This document shows, one piece after another, positions 10,171 to 19,521 of a stretch of 64,000 nt of DNA. Origin of the DNA: Diploptera punctata (taxonomy: Eukaryota; Arthropoda; Insecta; Blattodea; Blaberidae); assembly GCA_030220185.1 (NCBI GenBank), contig JASPKZ010003844.1, positions 5,928,501 to 5,992,500 on the forward strand, given 5' to 3'. The notes beneath the pieces were generated by a model, which saw only the letters and a list, made by a program, of their open reading frames with translations, ran no database searches and was not told the origin of the DNA. Each line of letters begins with the position of its first letter. Position 1 is the stretch's first letter. The translations under genes and the position numbers were made by a program.

Positions 10171-10357
10171 GACACCGGCCGTGAAATCCTACAATTTTAA
10201 AATGACTTGCTGTATGGGGAACATAGGGAATCAGTAACGGTATTCCATTGTCTCCTATTGCCAGTCAACCTTTTTATTTCTTGCCATGTATTTCCATATT
10301 CCTCCAGGTTCGATAGTGCCAGTGAGTTAATTTAAGTAAGTTTCATCATCATCATCA

Positions 10358-11116
10358 TTGTCTTTAAGGATTAGACCTGTTGGTCTATTTCAACTGAAAA
10401 TTGGTTATGCCATCTCTTTAAAGGTCAACCCATATTCTTGTCCCTTTCAGATTATAATATGGTCAGTACATAATTTAAATTTGATAGCCCAGAAATATTC
10501 AATGGAGATATCTACCAATAAAACTAAAATAATGGCCTTTTGTGGAAAATCCCCAATACCAAGCAAAATTTGTTTAAATAACAGAGTTAATGAGTTTACT
10601 TATTTGGGATATAAACTCTCTTTTGTTGAAAATTTGGATTTATCAGAGAAAATTGTGAAATTCAACAAATCAATGCGAATCATTAATAGAGTTTTAAAAC
10701 CTTCATTAGTGCAAAAATCAACTCGTACTTAACTTTATCAAATAATGGCTCGACCAGTCCTATGTTATGGGAGTGAAGCGTGGACTATAAGGACGAGAGA
10801 TGAAAGCAAACTAACAGCTTGTGAGATGAAATTTATGCGCCGAACAGCTGGCTACACCAAGTGGGATCAAAAGAAAAATGTAGAAATCCTTCAAGAACTT
10901 AATGTGTCACCAATACTGGACCATCTCCAGATATCAGCTAAACTGGAAGGAACATGTCTCAAGAATGGCAAGATCCAGGATCCCCAAGGCAATAATGAAC
11001 TACTGTCCAAATGGGAAACGGTCACTTGGTCGACCTATGAAAAGATGGCACGAAAACCACTTTCTCAGGTCGTAACAGTTCTTCTAGGACTAATACCTGG
11101 CATGATGATGATATAA
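10358..11116 (+). pseudogene. LINE-G reverse transcriptase C-terminus, one in-frame stop
   Basis: One frame runs 10358-11116 with a single TAA at 10730-10732. Blocks visible: YSMEISTNKTKIMAFCGK, NEFTYLGYKLSF, KPSLVQKSTRT(stop)LYQI, MARPVLCYGSEAWTIRTRDE and MRRTAGYTKWDQKK. The sister copy at 58640-59430 has a sense codon at the stop. The 3' end is a short (GAT)n. It lies downstream of the YADD box, so it is a 5'-truncated retrocopy. No endonuclease or catalytic site is present. Confidence 0.7.
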
Positions 11117-11264
11117 AACAGTTCTTGCCTTTCTGGTGCTTGGCATTCGTAGGACATGGTCTCTCCAACTTACTCTATATTTTTCTACTAATGTTCTGAT
11201 CAGTTCTATATTCAATTCCTTTCTGATATCTGATCTAATAACATATTTCCATTTTAAAATCATT

Positions 11265-11440
11265 AGGAAGTTACATTATGAGGTTTAATTTAATATTTGA
11301 GTTTGTATTCTTTAACATTCTTACCTCATAAGCTGAAGATGGAGCAATAGGTTTGAAACGATCGTCCAACAGAATAAACATATGAGGTAAGAATGTTAAA
11401 GAATACAAACTCAAATATTAAAATTTTTCCAGTTACAAAG
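11265..11440. mobile_element. Fold-back element with hammerhead-like core
   Basis: The arms, GTTTGTATTCTTTAACATTC followed by TTACCTCATA (11301-11330) and the inverse (11380-11410), are perfectly paired. A one-sided tail AGGAAGTTACATTATGAGG starts near 11268. The loop (11331-11379) holds CTGAAGA at 11333, GAAACGATCGTC at 11355-11366 and a weak helix II. Confidence 0.7.
11331..11372 (+). ncRNA. Hammerhead-like motif (weak helix I)
   Basis: CTGAAGA 11333-11339, one U, a short helix II (GAGC/GTTT with wobbles), GAA, helix III ACG/CGT around AT, C at 11366. Helix I is only one clear pair next to the core. Likely degenerate. Confidence 0.4.
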
Positions 11441-11539
11441 CGGAGAAATTTAATATCTGAAACTTTAATTCCTCTTATTGATCAGAGGTGTCTACATATA
11501 AACATGTAATCTTTGCCTAATCTTAGGCCTAAAGGCCTT

Positions 11540-11645
11540 TTATGATCTCACTGATGAATTTTGTATCCAGCATTTCCTTGGACGACCCAGAGATTTCTTC
11601 CCTGTTGGACAATAACGAAGTAATTCTTGCCTTTTTTGTCAACAG
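11540..11645 (-). mobile_element. LINE-G 3' fragment
   Basis: The reverse strand encodes LGRPRKCWIQNSS-like sequence and is paralleled at 48380-48480. Only about 100 bp is recognisable. Confidence 0.45.
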
Positions 11646-11949
11646 AATTAACCCTTCAGTCCATCCAAGCGAGGCTTGTTGTGAAAATTGAAAGCAACTC
11701 TATAAAGTACTACCCGATGGGTTGCTAGCCCGAAGGGGTAAAGTGATGGGGTTTCCATCCATGCAGCATTTACTCTGCAAGTGATGTTATGGTTATACCG
11801 CTAATACTCAGTCCCTAGAGCCTCATTTGTTATAAGCAGGTTGCACCATGGGCAGGTTTAGGTTAGGTTTTGAATGGGAGAGGTTTTAAAAATATTAAAT
11901 AAACTAATATATCTTAGAGGATACATTGCCAATTTAAGGGTTAAAATTA
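11646..11949. other. No gene recognised
   Basis: Unique-looking, moderately GC-richer stretch with no supportable ORF. It includes two TTAGG-like units near 11853-11866, too few to be a telomere repeat. Confidence 0.4.
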
Positions 11950-11952
11950 TTC

Positions 11953-12285
11953 ACCGCTGTGGTCTCGAGGTAGCGTGCTGCCTTGTCACGCAGCGGGCCC
12001 AGGTTCGATCCCCGGTCGGGGCAGTTTTTCTGGGTGAGGTTTTTATCAGGGTTTTCCTCACCTGTAAGACAAATGTCAGGAAAACTTTAAGGCCCAAACG
12101 GTCCCCGAAATCATATGGCCATCATCATCATCCTTATCATCATCTTCATCATCCTTCACTGGTGTGGAAAGCAATGGAAAGCTACCACACCTACAATTCC
12201 CTAGTAGAGCTGCTAGCATAGCATGAAAATGCTATGATTGCAGTGAAGGACCTGCCTTCAAGCAGAATTACTATGGATGGATATT
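11953..12285 (+). mobile_element. SINE-1 (short subfamily), tRNA-derived
   Basis: The tRNA-like head has A-box TGGTCTCGAGGTAGCGTGC and B-box GGTTCGATCCC. A shared body follows (CACCTGTAAGACAAATGTCA), then the subfamily-specific end GCAGAATTACTATGGATGG. The complement at 61265-61580 is the same subfamily. Confidence 0.85.
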
Positions 12286-13756
12286 GCAATAAACCAAACA
12301 TACCCGTGGCTAGTGTCAATTTTTAATTTTGGGTTTCTGGTTAACTTCTAATGGTCTGTCACACCATTTTTTTTTTATTTTTATAGTAAGATTGGATTCA
12401 TTGATGGCACACTTGTCATTTAACTGGTAGATTTGTGTGGAATTCTTCTGAGTATTATGATTTTCACTTTGAGAAAGCCATATATATATATATATATATA
12501 ATAAGAGTGGAAATGCAATCACTCTAAAGAAAGTTTTATGAATTTTAGTATTTAGTTTCTTAGGCAAAAGCTGAGTAGATGGGAGAGTTATCTGAATATT
12601 AACATACATTTCCTACTCTAAGTTGGTACTTAATTTCCAGTCACCATGATCCATTTTTTTTTTCTTTCCCATGATAGATTTATTTGGCACTATGCCATTA
12701 ATTACACAATCTCGTGCTTCTAAATAATGATCTAATTCACTGGATGATTTGGTAGCCGTGCATTATTGAAGGTGTCTTCTGTCCATTTCTTCTTCTGTGT
12801 TGCATATTGTAGGCTATACTCGGTTAAAATTGTGATTCTTCCCTAAATTGGCAGGAAGTAAACAGTATAAGTTAATTCAGAAACAACTCGGTAAAATCAT
12901 TATTTAAAAACACATTTATTGAACACACAATTATCAAATGTGTAGTTTGTAGAAGGAATCTGTTCATTATTTGTGCTATATTAAACATATTTGTTCAAGA
13001 GTCAGTTGACCTGTTCAGAATATTAAAAAGGAGCAGCTTCCTTTATTTTAATAAACATAATTTGATAAATATCGAGGTGAAACACGACTGTCATTGGTTG
13101 TAAAATAAAATTCATTGAAACGTGATTGTTCGTTGACTCCCATTTGGAGCATAAGTTTAAATATAGTCTTATAGAATTACTTCCCATCAATTTGAGTTTT
13201 GCTATAGCTTAGATATTGAACTTTTCTATATCTTCTACATGTAAGATAATGGATTCAGAATACTGTTCACTCGACAAATCAATGGTTATCTTGCCAGTTA
13301 ATCTGCCTTGTTTATGGTCTGATCTATTAGTTCCTCAAATTGGATCATCTTTAGCTAAATTGCAGAATAGGAGGGAGTGTATTTATCTGAAATGTGATCT
13401 AATATCCTGTGTTAGACAAAGGAACAAATGTAAGGTTAGGATGAGTTAATTTTTGTTAGTGTTTATCAAATAGCTTTTGAAGTTGTCCTCATGATAAAAA
13501 TAAAAATCTATTCTATACTAAATCAGACTTAAGTTCCATTTGTGTTGTAAACAAAGCAGATGTATGACTCCATTTTCATTGGTCAAATAATGGTTTTTCC
13601 TTTGAGTGTGTAAGAAAAGTAATTCTCTCTCTAACACTTAAAATAAAGAAAATAAAAACAATATAAATATATTTATCTAGCACATACCTATATAAGTTAC
13701 ATGGGTGAATTTTAAATTATATAATTACAATTTTACCCTCCATGCTATCTTTACCT
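12286..13756. other. No gene; AT-rich with one repeat family member
   Basis: Contains a (TA)n run at 12481-12501 and, at about 12990-13180, a copy of a repeat also present at 44760-44925 (shared GAAACACGA.TGTCATTGGTTG and GTTGACTCCCATTTGG). Nothing coding was recognised. Confidence 0.55.
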
Positions 13757-14190
13757 TGCCATGGTGGAGTGGCTTGCGTGCTTAAATGATCCTGAGAGCT
13801 ATGCCGGCAGTAACATTGTTGCCGATAGGGTTACCCATACTGGACTGGTCGAAGGTGATAAGCCAGACGAAAAAAGTACCTTGGTCGAAAGAGTGACGAT
13901 GTTTTACCATAAAAATGCAACTGTCAAGAAATGCGGACATGGGTTCAACTGGGATAAAATTTTCCAGAGGTCGATTTTCCAGGCGGGGACTACTTCAGGG
14001 AACCCATGCCAAAGGCTCAAACATAGGGACATGTTCCTAGGAACATGAAATGTTAGGACTTTATACAATAGCAGGGTGCTAAAAAAGAGGTATTAACCCG
14101 TGAATTAGATAAATCACCCTTGGATATAGTCGCTTTACAGGAGGTTAGATGGCCAGGAGAAGGTAGTCAGGAATCAGGAAGCTTTGCATT
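13757..14190 (+). mobile_element. LINE 5' end: leader and start of endonuclease
   Basis: An open frame 13761-14048 (MVEWLACLNDPESYAG...) leads into a start-of-endonuclease sequence in another frame. This reads NVRTLYNSRVLKK and then, after a shift, ELDKSPLDIVALQEVRWPGE (about 14045-14160). QEVRW carries the catalytic glutamate of AP-like LINE endonucleases. The rest of the element is absent. It is the only LINE 5' end in the window; all other LINE copies are 3' ends. Confidence 0.65.
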
Positions 14191-14299
14191 ATAATTACAA
14201 TTTTAATATATTAAATAAATAAGCATTATTTTATTCTTATGCATGAGCAATGTAGAGTAAATTAAAATGTTTCATACCTCTCCTCGTATCCAGTGTTCT

Positions 14300-14346
14300 A
14301 AGGATCATGCTTTCAAAGCCTTATTAGCAGCTTCATCTTCAGTACT
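14300..14346 (-). ncRNA. Hammerhead-like motif, left arm
   Basis: Reverse strand: AGTA, CTGAAGA (14342-14336), U, helix II ending GGCTTT, GAAA (14314-14311). The core heptamer is canonical, but helix III (AGCATGAT) is mispaired. Confidence 0.4.
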
Positions 14347-14416
14347 TTCTTGTCGACTGACTTATGTTGATCGGAAGAAGTAGTTTTCTCATCGACATAA
14401 CATCAGTCGACAAGAA

Positions 14417-14461
14417 AGTACTGGAGATGAAGCCACTAAGGCTTTGAAATTGTGATCTATT
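14417..14461 (+). ncRNA. Hammerhead-like ribozyme motif
   Basis: Helix I AGTA 14417-14420 with TATT 14458-14461. Core CTGGAGA 14421-14427 (A6 is G). Extra U 14428. Helix II GAAGCC/GGCTTT 14429-14434/14440-14445. GAA 14446-14448. Helix III AT/AT around TTGTG-type bases. C 14457. The A6-to-G change would probably reduce activity. Confidence 0.55.
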
Positions 14462-14857
14462 TAGAAGACTGGATACGAGGAGAGGTTTGAAACATTTTAA
14501 TTTAATCATAAATTAAACCTCATAGTGATTTATTCCTATAAAAATTCAATGTAGAGTAAGGTGGAATTTCAATTGTTTCGCTTCTGTAGAATTTCTAAAA
14601 CATCGGAAAGGTAACCATTTGAAAAGAGAGACAAAATGTTTTGTTTGCATTGAAACAGTTAAGTAAAAATTATCTCACTTTAGCCATTCAGGATGTGATG
14701 GAAATATCAGCATGGAGCATAAATTTTGCCCCTAATGAAATTGTAAATAAAGGATATCTATCTATTAACACCAGGGAAAAAGCGTAAATGTCTGATTAAG
14801 CAGGATCATATATAATTTTTGTCATAAATAAATAAATGAAGTTCCTAATTATGGTCC

Positions 14858-15168
14858 GGGGCACGCCGTAGCGTAGTGGTTAAGGCACTGAGCTACAAGC
14901 TGGAGGGTCGAGGGTTCAAGTCCCGTTGGAGTCAGGATTTTTAAACTGACGCAAACCCTCTGGCGGCACTATGGCCCTGGGGTCGACTCAGCCTCTAACG
15001 GAAATGAGTACCAGACACTTGTTCTGGGGATAAAGGCGGCTGTCATGCAGGGCTGACAACCCGGCTGGCATAAAGTGCCGATTGTCTAGAAAAAGTGGGA
15101 GCCTTAACCTCCTACTACCCCAAGGGCCTCCGGGCCTGTTGTGGGATCACTTTACTTTTACTTTACTT
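14858..15168 (+). mobile_element. SINE-2 with 12-bp target duplication
   Basis: TAATTATGGTCC at 14846-14857 and 15169-15180 flanks a 311-bp tRNA-derived element. It has A-box TAGCGTAGTGGTTAAGG, B-box GGGTTCAAGTCCC and tail ACTTTTACTTTACTTTA. The duplication is perfect. A truncated reverse copy is at 30020-30200. Confidence 0.9.
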
Positions 15169-15180
15169 TAATTATGGTCC

Positions 15181-16001
<821 letters not shown>

Positions 16002-16046
16002 TGAAGGGATTTATGACATCTTTCCCCCTCTGCAGTGTTATGTGTA

Positions 16047-16565
16047 CTAGGGCATTCATAAGTAATGGCAACACTTGTAAATCAGCGATCTTAGTGGCGA
16101 CATTGTAATCTTGTAGTATGTTGTTGAGCAGTCTTTGTTGTATAAATCTGTAATATTGAGACTCGAAATAGCTATATTTTGTGAATATATTCACTGTTCC
16201 TCACTTTCAGTAAATATTACTGCCCTAAAAATATATTCAGTAGAATTTGTTTAGAAGGTGGAATTTGGAAGTACTTGAATATTCATGAAATTCACCAGAC
16301 AGGAGCCTTTGTGACTATAACTTATTCACAAATATCAAAGAATCTCTATGAGGCATTCGATTTCAATCAAAAGTTGATATTCAGAAAGCTCTAGATCAAT
16401 CAGAGATATCCAGAAATGGTATTGCAGATGGAGCAAATCCAAGATTTTGGCAACATAGGATAGTTGATTTGAAATGAGAGTATATGTGAAGTTTGTAATG
16501 TCAGAAATAACCTAAATAAATTTTTATGATATAACAGTGTTGCCATTACTTATTGAATGCCCTGG
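16047..16565. mobile_element. Mariner-like non-autonomous element
   Basis: The left end CTAGGGCATTCATAAGTAAT and the inverted right end CCAGGGCATTCAATAAGTAA both continue with GGCAACACT, giving about 28-bp TIRs. They are flanked by TA (16045-16046 and 16566-16567). The 519-bp inside has no intact transposase. It begins 76 bp after the CK2 exon donor. Confidence 0.75.
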
Positions 16566-16589
16566 TAGTTGCAGAGTTCAATATTTCAT

Positions 16590-16985
16590 GGTTGCCCACC
16601 GCTGTGGTCTCGGGATAGCGTGCTGCCTTGTCACGCAGCGGGCCCGGGTTCGATTCCCGGTCGGGACAGTTTTTCTGGGCGAGGTTTTTATTGGGGTTTT
16701 TCCTCACCTGTAAGACAAATGTCAGGAAAACTTTAAGGCCCAAACGGTTCCCGAAATCATATGACCATCGCAATCATCATCATTCATATTCATCTTAGGT
16801 TAAGCTTAGGATTAGGGACTCTCCTGGCACACCACTATCATCATCATCACCCATCATCATTGGGGCAACGTAACCCCGACTTCCAGGTGCCCCAATCCCA
16901 GAAGTGGGTTACAAGTACTCCATGCCAGGAGAAAAACCAGGAATGTCGAAAGACAACCTGGGGCATTTGGGAAAAAAATGTATTT
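16590..16985 (+). mobile_element. SINE-1 (long subfamily)
   Basis: A-box TGGTCTCGGGATAGCGTGC and B-box GGGTTCGATTCCCGG are well preserved. The body has CACCTGTAAGACAAATGTCA, then the long-subfamily 3' part with TTCCAGGTGCCCCAATCCC and ACAACCTGGGGCATTTGG. It lies right after the mariner-like element. Confidence 0.85.
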
Positions 16986-17288
16986 ATATCATGGGTTAAG
17001 GGGTGTTAATAGTATTTATAACATATCACAGGCATGCTGTGAAGTCAGCTGAGGTGGTCTAGTGGTTATATTCCTTGCCTCTAGTCCCGAGGGTCGTGGG
17101 TTCAAACCTGGCTGGGAATGATGGATTTTTAGGATGGAAAAATCAAAGGGACAAGTCCTCCAGGAGGGACTTTAAGCCGTTGGTCTTGAGTATGAAGATT
17201 TTCAGGCTTGTAAAAGAACTGCAAGCCTGAATGAAAAGGTCTCTCTGCAAAATTTAACTAATCTTCATCCATCCAAGTAATATCTTAG

Positions 17289-17493
17289 TTTCATAAAATT
17301 TATTATGGGAAATAACGTTAAGAGGCTTTCAAGTTAATACATAAAATGAATCGTAATTATCTCACCTCATACACTCGTGTGTTCTTCAAAGTACAGGACT
17401 GGTATCAGGAAATGTTATTTCTAACTTTAGCTTTGTGCTTTGAAGAACACATAGGGTGTATGAGGTGAGATAATTGTAATTAATTTTATTTAT
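17289..17493 (-). mobile_element. 205-bp fold-back insertion with 11-bp target duplication
   Basis: TAATATCTTAG at 17278-17288 and 17494-17504 flanks it. Arms TAATTATCTCACCTCATACA and the inverse at 17450-17482 enclose a short loop. The one-sided tail TTATGGGAAATAACGTTAAG is at the left. No clear hammerhead core is seen. Confidence 0.85.
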
Positions 17494-17588
17494 TAATATC
17501 TTAGTTGAGTACTAGATGTCTCATTGAGATGATGTGCTTACCATATGCCACTCATTTCATCAGTAGGTAAATAAACATAATTAAATTA

Positions 17589-18265
17589 TAAATTAATGAG
17601 TCATTTTAACATCTTACCTCATATTTCATGTTTTTCAAACACGGTAACTATAGTTTTCAAATGATCTTGTCATTCATTTTCAACCGCCATTATGACTACC
17701 GGATATTCGTTGGAATCTCCCTCTATAACGTTGCCATCTGGTGTTGATATGACGAACTTCGAGATATCGTTGCCATCTGGTGTTGATTTGATGAACTTCG
17801 AGATGAGGTCACGTTCATCCGGAATGTCGAAATTCATAGATTTAAATTTGTTCTTCTGTATAAATATTTTCTCCCAAACTGTCAAATCCCAAGGTTTTTC
17901 TAAATGTTTTAGAAAAACCTTGGGATTTGACAGTTTGGGAGAAAATATTTATACAGAAGAACAAATTTAAATCTATGAATTTCGACATTCCGGATGAACG
18001 TGACCTCATCTCGAAGTTCATCGAATCAACACCAGATGGCAACGGTATCTCGAAGTTTGTCAAATCAACACCAGATGGCAACGTTATAGAGGGAGATTCC
18101 AATGAATATCCGGTAGTCATAATGGCGGTTGAAAATGAATGACAAGATCATTTGAAAACTATAGTTATCGTGTTTGAAAAACATGAAATATGAGGTAAGA
18201 TGTTAAAATGACTCATTAATTTATAATTAAGAACCTCATAATGTGTTTCCCAATTTTAACTTTGA
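17589..18265 (+). mobile_element. PLE-derived fold-back insertion with 12-bp target duplication
   Basis: ATAATTAAATTA at 17577-17588 and 18266-18277 flanks it. Both arms encode the PLE C-terminal segment (WEKIFIQKNKFKSMNFDIPD, ESTPDGNGISKFVKSTPDGN). They meet near 17910 with almost no loop. The tail AACCTCATAATGTGTTTCCC is on the right, so it lies opposite to the copy at 8545-9188. A 30-bp STPDGN-coding duplication is present in each arm. Confidence 0.85.
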
Positions 18266-18489
18266 ATAATTAAATTAACTTGGTTAAGAAACTCCTGCTA
18301 GAGAGCACCCATATTGTCACACAGGATGTATGGGGTATATACATGTATGACTGTGAAGCTTGGAAAATAACAGTCTTATTAACCAATCACATGTCTTTGT
18401 CAATAGATGTTTACTAATTACATTAAGAATATTCTGGCTGGTCCAAATCACAAATGAAAATCTACAGTTAAAACTAAACAAAGATCAGT

Positions 18490-18595
18490 AGAATTTGAAA
18501 TTTGGCAGATGGAGTGGGAATGGCTGGGACATACTTTCCAGATGACACAACCAGGAAGGCAGCAGGGGAATAGGCAGACCAAGAAATGTAGTCAT
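18490..18595 (+). mobile_element. LINE 3' coding fragment
   Basis: Reads MEWEWLGHTFQMT followed by a basic GNRQTK stretch, the GHTLR...GRPR type tail of RTE-like elements. It is short and decayed. Confidence 0.4.
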
Positions 18596-18604
18596 TAATA
18601 TATA

Positions 18605-18805
18605 GAGTTAGATTTAAACACCTCACCTCATAATTGTAGGTTTCTCGAAGATTAGTTTCGATACTTATTTGTACTGTCTTCAGCTCTGTCTAACTTTAAA
18701 AATCTAACTTAGAAGTTAGATAGAGCTGAAGATGATATACAGAAGTATCAAAACTATTCTTCAAGAAATCTACAATTATGAGGTGAGGTGTTAAATATAA
18801 CTCCT
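18605..18805. mobile_element. Fold-back element 1 of a cluster of three
   Basis: AACACCTCACCTCATAATTG is inverted at 18770-18792, and the arms continue to a centre near 18705. The right arm has CTGAAGATGATATACAG...CAAAACTA (18726 on), a hammerhead-like core with G12 changed to A. The same family is seen truncated at 47080-47165. Confidence 0.75.
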
Positions 18806-18838
18806 TATCTATTAATTAAAATAAACCTCATAGTTAAA

Positions 18839-19131
18839 ATTCATCGGAGAACATATTGTTTAAACAACTCACCTCATACGATTCATGCTTCCATGATATC
18901 GCGATTTCAAACACAGTCATGTTCATCTTCAGCCATAACTCCGACTGACGAAATTCTTCGGCCGTCAACGATTCTATTGTCACCATCTTCAGACAATAGA
19001 ATAGTTGATGGCCGAAGAATTTCGTCAGTCGGAGTTATGGCTGAAGATGAACACGACTGTGTGTGAAATCACGATATCATGGAAGCATGAATCCTATGAG
19101 GTGAGTTTAAACAATATGTTCTCCGATGAAT
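18839..19131. mobile_element. Fold-back element 2: inverted dimer of the 142-bp ribozyme unit
   Basis: Arms of about 140 bp start ATTCATCGGAGAACATATTG and end in the inverse at 19110-19131. They meet near 18985 at CACCATCTTCAG. Each arm is the same unit that occurs alone at 35416-35557. Both arms carry hammerhead-like cores, on opposite strands. Confidence 0.85.
19035..19082 (+). ncRNA. Hammerhead-like ribozyme motif
   Basis: Helix I TTATGG 19035-19040 with TCATGG 19077-19082. Core CTGAAGA 19041-19047. Extra U 19048. Helix II ACAC/GTGT. GAA 19065-19067. Helix III ATC/GAT. A at 19076. Nearly identical to the solo unit at 35455-35502 but with a less perfect helix II. Confidence 0.6.
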
Positions 19132-19189
19132 TTCAATGATTATACCTCATAATGTTTACTTCCCAACATTAATTTAATATAAACCTCAT

Positions 19190-19415
19190 AGTTATTTATA
19201 TTTTCTTCTTATTTTAATTTAAACTAGTTTTGGAACTTTCCATTTCCGTTCCATCATCAGTATCCCCGCGACCATTGTTCTGTCATCTTGAAGAGCATCT
19301 TAGGGAGTGGAAGATGGCTTTTCAAGGCGACAGAACAACGGTTGCAGGGATACTGATGATGGAGCGGAAATGTAAAGTTCTGAAACTATTTTAAATTTAA
19401 ATATGAAGAAAAATA
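19190..19415. mobile_element. Fold-back element 3 with CTGATGA core
   Basis: Arms from TATTTTCTTCTTATTTTAAT to the inverse ending at 19412. GACAGAACAACGGTTGCAGG pairs with the left arm near 19270-19290. The right arm has the canonical core CTGATGA (19353-19359), then a helix II candidate, GAGC/GTTC, and GAAAC at 19382-19386. Helix III and helix I are weak. Confidence 0.65.
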
Positions 19416-19521
19416 TGAGGTGAGTGATTAAATGTACCTAAATGAATATACATCATAGTTATTAAATTAATATTAAGAAGCTAAAGCTGTTACTATGATT
19501 GGAATAAGTATATTAAAGTAC

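Larger units (their letters stand above)
9365..10340 (+). mobile_element. LINE-R relic interrupted by SINE-1 and a fold-back
   Basis: LINE-R pieces at 9365-9475 (CTCAACTTAGAAAATGCATG...), 9837-9962 (GAGCAAAGAGACAAACGGGC...) and the 3' end at 10308-10336 (GGTTCGATAGTGCCAGTGAG) are in order. They are separated by a SINE-1 (9478-9836) and a fold-back (9966-10170). Confidence 0.6.
14262..14500. mobile_element. PLE 3'-end fold-back with hammerhead cores in both arms
   Basis: The left arm (CATACCTCTCCTCGTATCCA...) and right arm (...TGGATACGAGGAGAGGT) are inverted. Each arm has a hammerhead-like core, one per strand. The arm sequence is the same as the 3' end of the PLE copies ending at 40205 and 58140. 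Confidence 0.75.
17047..18365 (+). mobile_element. SINE-3, split by two fold-back insertions
   Basis: The head has A-box-like GTGGTCTAGTGGTTAT and B-box GGGTTCAAACCTG. The body TTTAAGCCGTTGGTCTTGAG continues after each insertion: to 17288, then 17494-17588, then 18266-18365 (GAAACTCCTGCTAGAGAGC). The 52465-53070 copy supplies the uninterrupted order of the body. Both insertions have target duplications. Confidence 0.85.

Noticed and set aside
10346..10362. (CAT)n run as a separate microsatellite
   Set aside because: Four units only, at the border between LINE-R and LINE-G tails.
11853..11866. Insect telomere repeat (TTAGG)n
   Set aside because: Only about two units, with mismatches; chance is sufficient.
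17350..17482. Hammerhead motif in the 205-bp fold-back
   Set aside because: CTTTGAAGAACAC has no GAAA partner at the right distance and no helix II.
18605..19490. CRISPR-like array of palindromes
   Set aside because: The three palindromes have different sequences and sizes and no regular spacers; this is eukaryotic repeat DNA.
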